The notes: generated from the letters alone by a model not told the origin. DNA of 64,000 bases from Pseudomonas tehranensis (GCF_014268615.1 NZ_JABWQV010000003.1:41234-105233), one strand, 5' to 3'; shown: positions 16,146 through 24,134, numbered from the stretch's first letter. Numbers and translations are program-made.

Positions 16146-16607
16146 TCACGCTGCTTCCTTGACTTGGCCCCAGGCGCCGACGGCATCCAGTAGCGCAGAC
16201 AATCGCGCCTCTGGTACTGGCGTGTCGCCGGGCACGGCCAGCCAGCCCATGCCGATCCGGTGATTCGGGTTGCAGTCGGCCTTCACCTCTTCGTAGAAGT
16301 GCTCAAGGACATCCGAAAGCCGTTCCACCAGGTGGACGCCGTCCGGCCTGATGTCGATTGACTTGATGTACTGGGCTCCGTCCTGGCGAACGCAGATGCC
16401 GGCGATGTAGATCGTCCAGCGATGCGCGACATCGCAGAGCGCGTCAGACACCGGCTTTGAAAGGATCTGCTTGCCGGTCTTCCAGTTGATCATCACCTGC
16501 AAACCGCTCGGGTCGATATTGATCACTGCTGCATGGTTGGTGTTGACCAGGGCGCGCATGCTGCGCTCGATTTGGACCCGCCGATTACATGGTTTGCGCT
16601 TGCTCAT
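16146..16607 (-). CDS. Hypothetical phage protein
   Basis: This 153-aa protein has a basic start (MSKRKPCNRRVQIERSMRAL) and a beta-rich core (HAAVINIDPSGLQVMINWKT). No family is recognised. It sits directly downstream of the exonuclease/RecT block in the same operon. Confidence 0.65.
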   Translation of the reverse strand: MSKRKPCNRRVQIERSMRALVNTNHAAVINIDPSGLQVMINWKTGKQILSKPVSDALCDVAHRWTIYIAGICVRQDGAQYIKSIDIRPDGVHLVERLSDVLEHFYEEVKADCNPNHRIGMGWLAVPGDTPVPEARLSALLDAVGAWGQVKEAA

Positions 16608-16852
16608 AGTGCCTCCGCCATATTGCGTAAGGCACGGCGCTCGGCCAGGGTCAGCTTGGGTGGTTTGCGCTTGAGGACCGTTTCAGGGTCTATCCTGGTG
16701 GAGCGGGGCGGCGGTATCGGGTTGCGCGGCGGGCTTTGCAGCTCGTCGATCTGGCCGCCGGCCGCCAGGAATTGCGCGACCTTCTCGGAAAGTGAGTCCG
16801 CCTGTGGCCGATGGTGCTCGACCAGGCTTAGGTGGTTGCTGATCATGCTCAA
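16604..16852 (-). CDS. Small hypothetical phage protein
   Basis: This 82-aa protein has a proline/arginine-rich middle (RNPIPPPRSTRIDPETV) and a basic C-terminal helix (KLTLAERRALRNMAEAL). Start and stop each overlap the neighbouring genes by four bases, which supports translation as part of the recombination operon. The function is unknown. Confidence 0.65.
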   Translation of the reverse strand: MSMISNHLSLVEHHRPQADSLSEKVAQFLAAGGQIDELQSPPRNPIPPPRSTRIDPETVLKRKPPKLTLAERRALRNMAEAL

Positions 16853-17517
16853 GCTCCCAATCTATGGGCCTGCGCCCTTGCTTTGTCTGCGACTTCATCA
16901 ACCATCCGGCCAAGCTCCAGATTGAACTGGACCAGTTCTTGATGAAGCATCGCGATGTACTCGTCATCGCGTTTGATGGTCTCGATATACAAGCGGCAGT
17001 CTTCATCTTGGCGCGGATCGAATGACAGGAAATCCCACCACTCCCGGCCCGTGACGAACATGCAGCCCTGAACCTGCGGCTTGTGTTCATCGGGCATTCC
17101 TTCGAGCCAGGTGCGAACGTGGACAGCCTCATTGAATGGGCACTTCGACTCAATGCCCCCGTCATCGCCAATCAAACCGTCCGGCGAACAGCCCAGCCAG
17201 TCGTATTTTGGGTGAACCACAAAGCCGGACTTGATAACGGTATTGCCGGTCAGGATTTCGTAAAAGTCGTGACTCGACTGCTCGACTTCCGTGCCCCAGG
17301 CCATCGACTTGCTGCTGACTGAATGCTTCGACCTGTTAGCCAGGCGCTCAAAGGCCAGCTCACGCATGTAGGTGGTGCGGGCTGCAAGCGGCTTGCGTTT
17401 GCCATGCTTGTCACGATCACCCCAAGCAATCACATCCTTGAATCTGCTAGCTGTTAGTCGCCCGCTACGATCCTGATGCCACTGCTCAGTGCGCTGGAGA
17501 TCTACCGAGGCGTTCAT
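16849..17517 (-). CDS. YqaJ-type viral exonuclease (lambda Exo-like)
   Basis: This 222-aa 5'-3' double-strand DNA exonuclease works with the RecT protein encoded just upstream in single-strand annealing recombination. It opens RTEQWHQDRSGRLTASRFKD, the YqaJ signature. The metal-binding residues of the PD-(D/E)xK fold are visible as Asp113 in SPDGLIG and Glu123-Ser-Lys125. The gene overlaps the RecT stop by four bases. Confidence 0.9.
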   Translation of the reverse strand: MNASVDLQRTEQWHQDRSGRLTASRFKDVIAWGDRDKHGKRKPLAARTTYMRELAFERLANRSKHSVSSKSMAWGTEVEQSSHDFYEILTGNTVIKSGFVVHPKYDWLGCSPDGLIGDDGGIESKCPFNEAVHVRTWLEGMPDEHKPQVQGCMFVTGREWWDFLSFDPRQDEDCRLYIETIKRDDEYIAMLHQELVQFNLELGRMVDEVADKARAQAHRLGA

Positions 17518-18482
17518 TCATCACCGCCCTGCATGTCGCTTCCGGCATTGTCATCAGTCCCTTCGTTGAGGGTTGTGAACTCCGCCTCGATGGTCTGTGC
17601 AATCGACTTCAGCTCACCATGACGGGTGACGCCAATAGCGCCGCGCTGCTGCGGCTTGAGCGCCTTCCAGGCCTTTTCGTAACCCTCAATACCTTGCTCT
17701 TGAGCTACCTTTTTCAATTGCTCGAACAGGTCTGTGGTTGCGTCGGTAGTGTCACCCTGCGGTACCGCTGCTGCACCTACGTCGGCAGGCTTGTTCGATG
17801 CGGCTGATGGATTTCCAGCTTGTGGCGTAATGTCAATTTCCTCGGCGGACGGCATCTCGTCGCTGGTGTAGACCCCGAGGATTACGTCAGGGGCATGGAG
17901 TCGAGCCCATTTCCGAATCGCCAGGTAGGCAATCTGCTGCTTAGGGTCAGTGGCCCATTGGGTAGAGAAACGCGGGTAGGCCTGGGTCATCATCACCTTG
18001 ACCTCGCGCGGCACGGTCTCGCCGATCATGGTCAAGCGAACGATGATGCCGAGGCCCTGTTCATCCTCTTTCTTCCAGGCTGCTGTGTAGTATTTTCCGC
18101 CCTTTTCGGACTTGTTTTCGTTCACGCGGCCCAGGATTTTGTCCCAGTCGCCCAGGTACTCGTATTCGGGGCGGCCTTGGATAGGGGCCCGGGAAATCAC
18201 GACAGCGTTGATGAGTTGCGCCTCATATCCGAGGGCGCCTCCCTGTGTAACGTGGGTTTTCTGAGCTACGGCGAAGGGGCTGATGCCCCACTGCATCGAC
18301 TGCATGACGATGGCCATACAATCTGCTTGGTTTCCTCGGAAGTGCTGAGGAACAGCGGTTTTCCCGCTGGCCATCATCACGGCAAGGTCTGTCATCGACT
18401 GCATGCTTTCGCGGTTGAGGATCAGCGCAGTCGGGCTGGCAAAATCCGTTGAAATTGCGGACAGCTGGGTAGATGCGTTCAT
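17514..18482 (-). CDS. recT: RecT family single-strand annealing protein
   Basis: This 322-aa recombinase binds single strands and anneals complementary DNA. It shows the RecT core ALILNRESMQSMTDLAVMMA, MQWGISPFAVAQKTHVTQGG, LGYEAQLINAVVISRAPIQG and QQIAYLAIRKWARLHAPDVI. An acidic C-terminal tail ends DDNAGSDMQGGDE. It is coupled to the YqaJ exonuclease, forming a Red-like two-gene recombination system. Confidence 0.92.
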   Translation of the reverse strand: MNASTQLSAISTDFASPTALILNRESMQSMTDLAVMMASGKTAVPQHFRGNQADCMAIVMQSMQWGISPFAVAQKTHVTQGGALGYEAQLINAVVISRAPIQGRPEYEYLGDWDKILGRVNENKSEKGGKYYTAAWKKEDEQGLGIIVRLTMIGETVPREVKVMMTQAYPRFSTQWATDPKQQIAYLAIRKWARLHAPDVILGVYTSDEMPSAEEIDITPQAGNPSAASNKPADVGAAAVPQGDTTDATTDLFEQLKKVAQEQGIEGYEKAWKALKPQQRGAIGVTRHGELKSIAQTIEAEFTTLNEGTDDNAGSDMQGGDE

Positions 18483-18535
18483 TGCTACTCCATAGCCGAC
18501 GACTGTGGTCGGCCTCCGGGGTGATTTCAGGTTCT

Positions 18536-19666
18536 TTAGAACGACAGGGTGCGCAGCCAGGCCGAAGCCTCGTCATTGGTGACGCAGAAGGCCATGGCCA
18601 CGACCTCGACCACTTCGCTGGCACTCGGCATGTTCGAGTCAGCAGGCACGTCTTCCAGGGGAGCGGGGTCAGCTTCTGTCACAGCCGCTGGTGCTGTTTG
18701 GACTGCTACTGGAGTCGCGACGACTTCTGCGACTGTTGCAGGTGCAGCAGCCTGTGCGCGCAGGCGAGCCAGTTCTTCTTGGTCACGCTGATACTGTGCG
18801 TCGCGCTCGCGCTGTTGACGTTGCTGCGCTTCCATATCGCGGCGCTGCTGGTCGAGTTCATCCTGCTGTTTTTTTAAGCGCAGGCGGTCTTCCTCGGCGC
18901 GCTGCTTGCGCAATTCCTCGGCTTCGGCGTCAGCAATACGTTGCTTCTCGCGCAGTTCATCCAGTTCTTTTTGCTGGGCGGCGAGCTTGGCGGCGGCATC
19001 TTCTCGATCAACTGCAGCCTTGTGGAGGGTCTCAAGCTGCTCAATAGCGTTGTCGCGAGCGATGGTGGCCTCGGCCTCGAACTCGGCATACTCCTCGGGC
19101 AGGATCACCGACTCCTTGACATTTTTCAGGACGTTTTCGACGTCGGCAGCGCTTCGGCTTGCATATGCAGCAGCGACTGAACCGAATCGGGTAATCTTTG
19201 CCCGGATGGCTTCGACACGCTCAGCCTCGACACGCTCGCGTTCGGCCTTGGCGTCAGCGGCGCGCTTTTCTTCGGCCTTGATTGCTTCGTCAACAGGCGC
19301 CTCGATCGCCAGCACGCGATCCTTCAGCGCTTCACCGAATTCCTTCACTTGGTTGACGCGAGCCTGGGCGTCCTTAACCGCCTGCTGATAGGGAATCAGC
19401 GCCGTTTTCGTGGTATTGGCCAGGGCATAGCGGACATCGCGAATATCAACGCGAACCTCCTTCGCATTCGCCAGGCCTTCACTGGTAGAGCAGTCGACAA
19501 CCAGGTTCGCGTAGGTCGTTTCCAGACGGACAATCTGTTCTTCATGTGGCCGATACTCGGCGATATCGGTGACGGCAACTGCAGGAGCAACAGCATTCTT
19601 TGTGTCGCCGGTTTCACTCGCTTCCAGGTCGGTCAATACGGCGGCTTGTTTGGTTTTTGCGGACAT
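18536..19666 (-). CDS. Long coiled-coil protein of the recombination operon
   Basis: This 376-aa protein has an N-terminal domain of about 150 residues (YRPHEEQIVRLETTYANLVV, ANAKEVRVDIRDVRYALANT). A very long charged coiled coil follows (about residues 210-315, rich in Glu/Arg/Gln). The tail is Ala/Pro-rich and ends in a short helix (FCVTNDEASAWLRTL). Proteins of this plan (DUF1351-like) commonly precede recT in phages, so a structural role in recombination is plausible. Confidence 0.75.
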   Translation of the reverse strand: MSAKTKQAAVLTDLEASETGDTKNAVAPAVAVTDIAEYRPHEEQIVRLETTYANLVVDCSTSEGLANAKEVRVDIRDVRYALANTTKTALIPYQQAVKDAQARVNQVKEFGEALKDRVLAIEAPVDEAIKAEEKRAADAKAERERVEAERVEAIRAKITRFGSVAAAYASRSAADVENVLKNVKESVILPEEYAEFEAEATIARDNAIEQLETLHKAAVDREDAAAKLAAQQKELDELREKQRIADAEAEELRKQRAEEDRLRLKKQQDELDQQRRDMEAQQRQQRERDAQYQRDQEELARLRAQAAAPATVAEVVATPVAVQTAPAAVTEADPAPLEDVPADSNMPSASEVVEVVAMAFCVTNDEASAWLRTLSF

Positions 19667-19709
19667 GACGATTCCTTGCTGCGCCGAGCGCAGCTTGTGG
19701 TGGTGTTGT

Positions 19710-19826
19710 TTATTGGGTGATGCGATCGGCGAGGGCGCTGAGCAGCATCATGAGAGTGCAGAAGGTGATGGCTGAGAACGACCCGCGCCAGATCAGCCAG
19801 CGCCGGGCCCGCTGACGGGCAGTCAC
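19710..19826 (-). CDS. 38-aa membrane peptide
   Basis: A GTG at 19826 overlaps the stop of the previous gene (GTGA). The peptide has a basic N-terminus (TARQRARRWLIWRG) and one membrane helix (SAITFCTLMMLLSALA). Coupling to the gene before it supports translation. The function is unknown. Confidence 0.5.
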   Translation of the reverse strand: MTARQRARRWLIWRGSFSAITFCTLMMLLSALADRITQ

Positions 19827-19942
19827 CTCAGCACCTGGGACAGTTGCGGTACGCTGCAGGATGCCGACCTTTCGCTGACCAGGGTGTAGGCGAGCATGGT
19901 CATGAGGATGGAGGCGCCGAGGATCCAGTAGAGGCACTTCAT
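19823..19942 (-). CDS. 39-aa membrane peptide
   Basis: The ATG at 19942 overlaps the stop of the upstream 56-aa gene (ATGA). The product is one hydrophobic helix (YWILGASILMTMLAYTLV) with a short polar tail containing Cys. It is the middle member of a chain of four overlapping mini-genes; the function is unknown. Confidence 0.5.
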   Translation of the reverse strand: MKCLYWILGASILMTMLAYTLVSERSASCSVPQLSQVLR

Positions 19943-20109
19943 TGTCTGGCCCTCACTGCGATACGCCCCGACTTGATGGCCGCTACCAGCTTGGGCGGGA
20001 GCACGGCAACAGGCAGATCACGCGGAACGCCAGCGCCTACTATCGCAAGGCTGCGCTCAATCTCTTCGAGCTGCTCATCCAGCAGCGTTTTAACCGGTGC
20101 AGTACTCAT
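19939..20109 (-). CDS. 56-aa hypothetical protein
   Basis: The protein begins MSTAPVKTLLDEQLEEIERS and continues through a Val/Pro-rich middle to KSGRIAVRARQ. It overlaps both neighbours by four bases and lies in the early leftward operon. No family is recognised. Confidence 0.6.
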   Translation of the reverse strand: MSTAPVKTLLDEQLEEIERSLAIVGAGVPRDLPVAVLPPKLVAAIKSGRIAVRARQ

Positions 20110-20297
20110 AACGCCTCCGTGCGCTGCCTGGTAAGTTTCAGGAGGCGCTTGCAGTAGTGGTTGAACTCTTCAACTGTGATGGCGCTGCCTTCCATCATTT
20201 TGGTGATCATGTGCAGCACAACCTTTCCGGCACCTGGTGGGCTGTCGGGGTGCTCCAGGCTTTCCAGCGCCTCGTCGATCAGGATGTGAGGGCTCAT
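20106..20297 (-). CDS. 63-aa hypothetical protein
   Basis: This small helical protein (ILIDEALESLEHPDSPPGAG, then VEEFNHYCKRLLKLTRQR) overlaps both flanking genes by four bases. The function is unknown; the strict coupling supports it as real. Confidence 0.65.
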   Translation of the reverse strand: MSPHILIDEALESLEHPDSPPGAGKVVLHMITKMMEGSAITVEEFNHYCKRLLKLTRQRTEAL

Positions 20298-20515
20298 GCC
20301 GCAGCCCTTGGTAAAAGCTCGACGTACCTGGACAACTCAGCGGCGCGAATTTGCTTGAGATAGGAGTCACGCTCGCTGGTGGTGATCGCAGAAAGCTCTT
20401 CCGCCAGAATTGCCGCCATACGCGCTCTGTCTGCGGTTAGTGAAGGAAGTAATGAGGTAGGGATTGCAGACAGCTCAACCTCAATCCGATGCGTCGCAAT
20501 AGAGTGAGCGTTCAC
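20294..20515 (-). CDS. 73-aa hypothetical protein (GTG start)
   Basis: The GTG at 20515 overlaps the upstream stop (GTGA) and has GGAGGT nine bases upstream, so I prefer it to the longer frame starting at 20539. The product is helical (LTADRARMAAILAEELSAIT). The function is unknown. Confidence 0.65.
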   Translation of the reverse strand: MNAHSIATHRIEVELSAIPTSLLPSLTADRARMAAILAEELSAITTSERDSYLKQIRAAELSRYVELLPRAAA

Positions 20516-20757
20516 GATTTCTTTACCTCCAGGCCCCAAAATTCAGCGATCTGATCCACGGCCGCGTTTATGCGAATCGCCATTTCCTTTCTGTGAGCGG
20601 CTTCAAAAGCGCGCTGCTCGGCCGTCAGTTTGGCCTGGGCCTGCAAGGCGTCGTAATCGTGAAAGAGGTCTTTGTGGGTTGGGCGCGGACGGCCCATTTC
20701 GTCGAAGTGTCGATCCCATGCCCTGGCCTGGGCACTGTCTGCATAGCTGGTTGCCAT
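20512..20757 (-). CDS. 81-aa hypothetical protein
   Basis: This helical charged protein starts MATSYADSAQARAWDRHFDE and ends FWGLEVKKS. It lies in the chain of overlapping early genes and is well set between neighbours. No family is recognised. Confidence 0.65.
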   Translation of the reverse strand: MATSYADSAQARAWDRHFDEMGRPRPTHKDLFHDYDALQAQAKLTAEQRAFEAAHRKEMAIRINAAVDQIAEFWGLEVKKS

Positions 20758-20778
20758 GGTCGCCTCCAGTGTTTGGGG

Positions 20779-20970
20779 TTAGGCGGTGGCCGGAACAGCC
20801 TCACGAAAGCGCGAAGGGCTCCAGTCGCAAGACTCATCCGCAGGGATGTGGCCGAACATCGCGGTGCAGCGCTTGCAATGAACGCAGTCGCCGCAGGTCT
20901 TGCCCTCTGGCAGGTTCATCTGATCAGCGTTGTCTGCCGACCGTGGATAAGGAGCTCGTTGCTCGCTCAT
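20779..20970 (-). CDS. Small cysteine-rich (zinc-binding?) phage protein
   Basis: This 63-aa protein has the cluster CGDCVHCKRC followed by a further Cys in SCDW, typical of small zinc-binding phage proteins. The start at 20970 (MSEQRAPYP) follows GGAGAG; the ATG four codons upstream is less likely. The function is unknown. Confidence 0.7.
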   Translation of the reverse strand: MSEQRAPYPRSADNADQMNLPEGKTCGDCVHCKRCTAMFGHIPADESCDWSPSRFREAVPATA

Positions 20971-21920
20971 GACTCTCTCCATCTGGTTGATCCAACAAAT
21001 TCCGGCTGCACACGATCCTTCCGCTGGTTGCCGTTGGGCGCGGTGTCATGTGCATGCGGGATTGGTCGGGGGAGGGGATGCCGGTTACTTGTCCGGCGCT
21101 GATGTCACCAGCAGATCCAGTGGGCTATGCCCGCTTCGGGGCGCTGACAAGGCGCGCTCTCCGGGGCCGATATTCTCTCGTCGTCCCAAGCGCCCGACAC
21201 TGTAGCGGCCGGGTAGGCTGTTGCTCGGCAACGGCTGGTTAACGCTTCATGGCGGTATCTCCTCCTGTGCGCGCCGTTGGCATCTTGGCGGGCGCTCGCC
21301 GTTCTCTATAGGTGCCGGTTACGTTTCCGGCGCGGGCTTTAACCGCCGTGGCGCTTTTGGCTGGCTTGATTGCGCGCAAGCTACCCCGCGTTGATGCAGA
21401 TGGCCGGAGCTGATCCCGGCATGACTATTAGCAGCCTTAGTGACACCGGAGTTTCACCGGGGCGAAGGTTTCAGCCGCTTATTCTTGGACTCGCCGTGGC
21501 CATCTGGGCGCTTACTCACTCTGCCGGCCACGATTCCCGCGATCCCTCAGGTCTTACACTTGCCCGCCAGCCCGGGCATTCATCTGCGTGTTGCGGTGAT
21601 GCAGGTGGGCGGTTATAGGCCGCAGTTTCGTCCGCATCGGAAGTCACACATAGCCGGGGTCAATGCCTTGCTCGCGCGGCGGATCACCCTGTTAGCTGAT
21701 CGGCCCCTTTCTCCCGGATGCCGGCTGGCGCTTTCGCGGTACCGTGTGACTTCCGATGCGCTCTCATAGAGAGGATCGGGCCAGTCTTTCCCGGCTGTCC
21801 GAACACTGCTTTGGAGTGCCCACAAAGACCGTATTGTCCGACGGTCGTGGCGGAGGCGGCTTGATCCCCGCTCTGGATTCTTTTCCCGTCTGGCCCTGTC
21901 GCCAAGGCCAGCCAGTGAAA
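20971..21920. other. 950-bp stretch without a convincing gene
   Basis: No frame here has protein-like character. It holds two near-identical 20-mers (GCCGGTTACTTGTCCGGCGC at 21080-21099 and a variant with two changes at 21314-21333). It also holds a 17-bp perfect inverted repeat (21633-21649 with 21744-21760). On the minus strand a strong AGGAGGAG precedes ATGAAGCGTTAA (a three-codon frame at 21250). It may be decayed early genes or a structured leader. Confidence 0.5.
21633..21760. repeat. 17-bp perfect inverted repeat with 94-bp spacer
   Basis: CGCATCGGAAGTCACAC at 21633-21649 is matched exactly, inverted, at 21744-21760. The arms are too long for chance. The interior has no gene. Confidence 0.8.
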
Positions 21921-21922
21921 TC
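21882..21922. repeat. 41-bp direct repeat, copy 1
   Basis: The block beginning TTTCCCGTCTGGCCCTGT and ending GAAATC recurs at 22832-22872 with two differences. It contains an inverted CTGGCC/GGCCAG hairpin. It lies at the end of the 21921 gene. Confidence 0.8.
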
Positions 21923-22100
21923 AGTCGTTGAACCCTGGCTTATCACCGAGACGTTTTTGTCGCTCAGCCACCATCGCCGCGGAATAGTCGAAAGCGGCAG
22001 TGGCGATTTCTTCGGGTGAAGCAGGGGTTGAGCGAGCAAGAAGCCCGAGCATCGCGGCGATGGCGATACCTTCTTTGTCTTCAAATTCTGCGCGAGTCAT
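21921..22100 (-). CDS. 59-aa hypothetical phage protein
   Basis: The frame from ATG 22100 encodes MTRAEFEDKEGIAIAAMLGL and ends GDKPGFND. CGGAG lies nine bases ahead of the ATG. The product is helical and acidic (SPEEIATAAFDYSAAMVAER). No family is recognised. It belongs to the early leftward operon. Confidence 0.65.
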   Translation of the reverse strand: MTRAEFEDKEGIAIAAMLGLLARSTPASPEEIATAAFDYSAAMVAERQKRLGDKPGFND

Positions 22101-22162
22101 GGTGTTACTCCGTTTCGTTGGCTTTCAAATACCTCCCGGGGTTTGAGAGGCATTTGTAAAGC

Positions 22163-22197
22163 CAGATGGCCGACCTGAAACAGCAGGGGGCCATCTG
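22163..22197. terminator. Terminator-like hairpin
   Basis: The 9-bp stem CAGATGGCC/GGCCATCTG encloses 17 bases and is followed on the plus strand by TTTGTTTG. It lies between the 22219 and 22100 genes of the minus-strand operon, so on that strand it has no good T-run and may act as a processing or pause site. Confidence 0.4.
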
Positions 22198-22218
22198 TTT
22201 GTTGCTCGGTTCTGGCTG

Positions 22219-22794
22219 CTAGATGGTCGCCGTAACCTTGAGTGAAGCTGCGCAGGACGTAATCGCGTCCTTGGCGGCCTGCTCAATGTTTTTGGCGATG
22301 ACCTTGTTCACGTCGCTGATTGCCGACTTCGCGCTTTTCTCAAGGGTGTCCTTGATGTAGAGCTTCATCAGAACGGTGAGGCGTGGACCGGTTTCGCGCC
22401 AGTTGTAGGTGTCTTTCGACTCATCCTTCGACTGGCCGTGGTAGTCGACCTTCTCGCTCATGTACACCTCAGCGCGACTGGCGATGTACTCTTTGAAGGT
22501 CATCGGTTCGCCCTTCGGCTCGCCGTAGTTACTGGTTTTGCGCATGTCGGCGGATTCGATGATCTCGCCAACGCGCGGTAGAACGTGCTCAGCGAACATC
22601 GCGTCGATCTTCTGGTCGACCGCATCCTTCACGCGCTTTTCGATCTGCTGCTTGAAACGGGACGCTTGCGTGCTTTCCTCGTCGTCGTCCCCGTAACTGG
22701 TGGAATAGAGGAGGGCATGCACTGCTTGATCCACGATACGATCGGTAAGGTCAGTTGCGCTCACGCCCAGCGCCTCAAGGGTCTTGATATCCAT
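22219..22794 (-). CDS. Hypothetical early phage protein
   Basis: This 191-aa protein is mostly helical. It starts MDIKTLEALGVSATDLTDRI at 22794 behind AGGTGACAGGA; the longer open frame upstream lacks a start signal and runs through the 41-bp repeat. It contains long charged helices (SRFKQQIEKRVKDAVDQKID) and a C-terminal Ala-rich segment. The function is unknown. Confidence 0.75.
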   Translation of the reverse strand: MDIKTLEALGVSATDLTDRIVDQAVHALLYSTSYGDDDEESTQASRFKQQIEKRVKDAVDQKIDAMFAEHVLPRVGEIIESADMRKTSNYGEPKGEPMTFKEYIASRAEVYMSEKVDYHGQSKDESKDTYNWRETGPRLTVLMKLYIKDTLEKSAKSAISDVNKVIAKNIEQAAKDAITSCAASLKVTATI

Positions 22795-22831
22795 TCCTGT
22801 CACCTGCTGTTGTGCCCTACTGGGCGGTTGA

Positions 22832-22872
22832 TTTCCCGTCTGGCCCTGTTGCCAAGGCCAGCCAGCGAAATC
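22832..22872. repeat. 41-bp direct repeat, copy 2
   Basis: This is a second copy of the 21882-21922 block with two base differences, 950 bases away. It lies in the gap between the 22874 and 22794 genes, again at the end of a minus-strand gene. Confidence 0.8.
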
Positions 22873-22873
22873 T

Positions 22874-23128
22874 TCATGCTGCGAAAAGCTCTTGCTGTGC
22901 TGGCTGTAGGGTGCAGCGCTGGAGCCCGGCACGAATGGCTGACTCTAGAAGCTCGGCGTCTTGCTCAAGCTCAGGGAAGGCGCCGGCGAACTCTCTCACC
23001 GCACCGCGAATTGCTGTCGCTTCACGCTGCAGTGTTGGGATCACAATGCTGCGCATGTTGCCGATCGTGCTGATGTCGTGACTGCATTCCCGGCAGAGCC
23101 GGATGTAGTCGAGAATGAATTTCGGCAT
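22874..23128 (-). CDS. Hypothetical early protein
   Basis: This 84-aa protein starts MPKFILDYIRLCRECSHDIS behind GGAGA and ends QPAQQELFAA. An alternative start at 23176 adds 16 residues and overlaps the upstream mini-gene stop as TGATG, so both starts are possible. It is among the first genes transcribed from the leftward promoter. The function is unknown. Confidence 0.7.
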   Translation of the reverse strand: MPKFILDYIRLCRECSHDISTIGNMRSIVIPTLQREATAIRGAVREFAGAFPELEQDAELLESAIRAGLQRCTLQPAQQELFAA

Positions 23129-23175
23129 GTTGTATCTCCGGTTGTTTTCCCAATGCACCCGGTCGCCCAGGTGCA

Positions 23176-23316
23176 TCAGTGAAAAATTCCGTTCTCCACC
23201 ACGCGCATCGCCGGAGTCCTCTCGCTGCCCGCTGCCGCATCTGGCGTCACATCGGGTGGCTTGCGTGGTTTCGCGTACTCACATCTGGTGAGCACGGCCA
23301 GTTCCAGAGCTGGCAT
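23176..23316 (-). CDS. 46-aa first reading frame after the leftward promoter
   Basis: The frame from ATG 23316 encodes MPALELAVLTRCEYAKPRKP and ends RVVENGIFH. Its stop overlaps the ATG at 23176 as TGATG. The ribosome binding site is weak (GTGCGAGC is far upstream). It is the first frame downstream of the leftward promoter; it could be a short early gene or part of the leader. Confidence 0.4.
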   Translation of the reverse strand: MPALELAVLTRCEYAKPRKPPDVTPDAAAGSERTPAMRVVENGIFH

Positions 23317-23443
23317 GGCATCGACTATTTGTTGCTCGCACTTACCGGATGAAACCCGGGGTAGTCGATGGCGAGGATCCTGAGCTGTTAAAGAGCGGAC
23401 GGGCTGTTGAGGCCCTGGCGCCTTGTTGCTTGGCGTTGAGATT

Positions 23444-23486
23444 AATTTAGCCTCAAGCTAAACATTGGTCAATAGCTGACAGCTAA
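23444..23486 (-). promoter_or_regulatory. Leftward early promoter (pL-like) with two CI/Cro operators
   Basis: On the minus strand TTGACC (23472-23467), a 17-base spacer and TAAATT (23449-23444) form a strong sigma-70 promoter driving the leftward operon. Operator TTAGCCTCAAGCTAA (23447-23461) covers spacer and -10; a second, ATAGCTGACAGCTAA (23472-23486), covers the -35 edge. The same arrangement occurs at the rightward promoter. Confidence 0.85.
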
Positions 23487-23503
23487 ATTTTTTTAGCTGG
23501 ACG

Positions 23504-23530
23504 TAAAAAAGCCCGCGGTGGGGCGGGCTC
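23504..23530 (-). terminator. Terminator of the secreted-protein gene
   Basis: Read on the minus strand the stem AGCCCGC/GCGGGCT is followed by TTTTTT. It lies 17 bases past the stop of the 23547-24020 gene and shields the leftward promoter from it. Confidence 0.8.
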
Positions 23531-23546
23531 CTTTTCCGGGACGGCT

Positions 23547-24020
23547 TTAATTGGTTGCATCAAGGAGCTGTCGTAGGCCGTCAAGATCGCTGGCGCTTAC
23601 GGAGCCTTCCGTATTGCAGATCTTGAACTCGACGGTTTTTGCTCTGGATATCTTTTCTAGGGTCTGCCTGGTTAAGGTGGAGCGGAATATTTGAGCTTGC
23701 CCTGGCGTGCTGTATGCAGCCTCTAATTCCGGAGCCGGGATACCGTCCACCAACCAGTGATTCTGGTGACATGCGGCGAAGGATTCTGTTCCTCGTGGGG
23801 GAACGAGAAGACTGTAGTAGCCATACGGGGCAGAGTCGGCTGCCGCCGTTGAGAAGTGAGCGTAAACGTTGAATGAATAGCCGCGATCCTGATCTCGGAA
23901 CGATTCCCAAGACAGGGTCTTCGTCCCTTTGAACCTGTCCACCTTTTCAGTTAATTGTCCGCCCAATGCGGAACCAGCAATAGCACAGACCATTACTGTG
24001 CAAGCCAACCCAATTTTCAT
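23547..24020 (-). CDS. Secreted/periplasmic moron protein
   Basis: This 157-aa protein has an N-terminal signal peptide (MKIGLACTVMVCAIAGSALG) cut near SALGGQ. The mature domain is beta-rich with two cysteines (AACHQ and EFKICNTEG) that could pair. No family is recognised. It stands alone in the immunity region with its own terminator, so it could be expressed in the lysogen and alter the cell envelope. Confidence 0.7.
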   Translation of the reverse strand: MKIGLACTVMVCAIAGSALGGQLTEKVDRFKGTKTLSWESFRDQDRGYSFNVYAHFSTAAADSAPYGYYSLLVPPRGTESFAACHQNHWLVDGIPAPELEAAYSTPGQAQIFRSTLTRQTLEKISRAKTVEFKICNTEGSVSASDLDGLRQLLDATN

Positions 24021-24134
24021 TTCCGCCTCCCTGTCTGTAGACCCCCAAGTCTATCAAACACTGATCTTTACCTGTCGTTTAGCACTACGCTATGCTTTGT
24101 AATACTGGATAAATATACAGCATTGGAGGTGGCG

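Noticed and set aside
21239..21250. Three-codon frame ATGAAGCGTTAA behind a perfect AGGAGGAG on the minus strand
   Set aside because: Too short to call a gene; it may be a leader or the remains of a decayed gene and is only mentioned in the gap entry.
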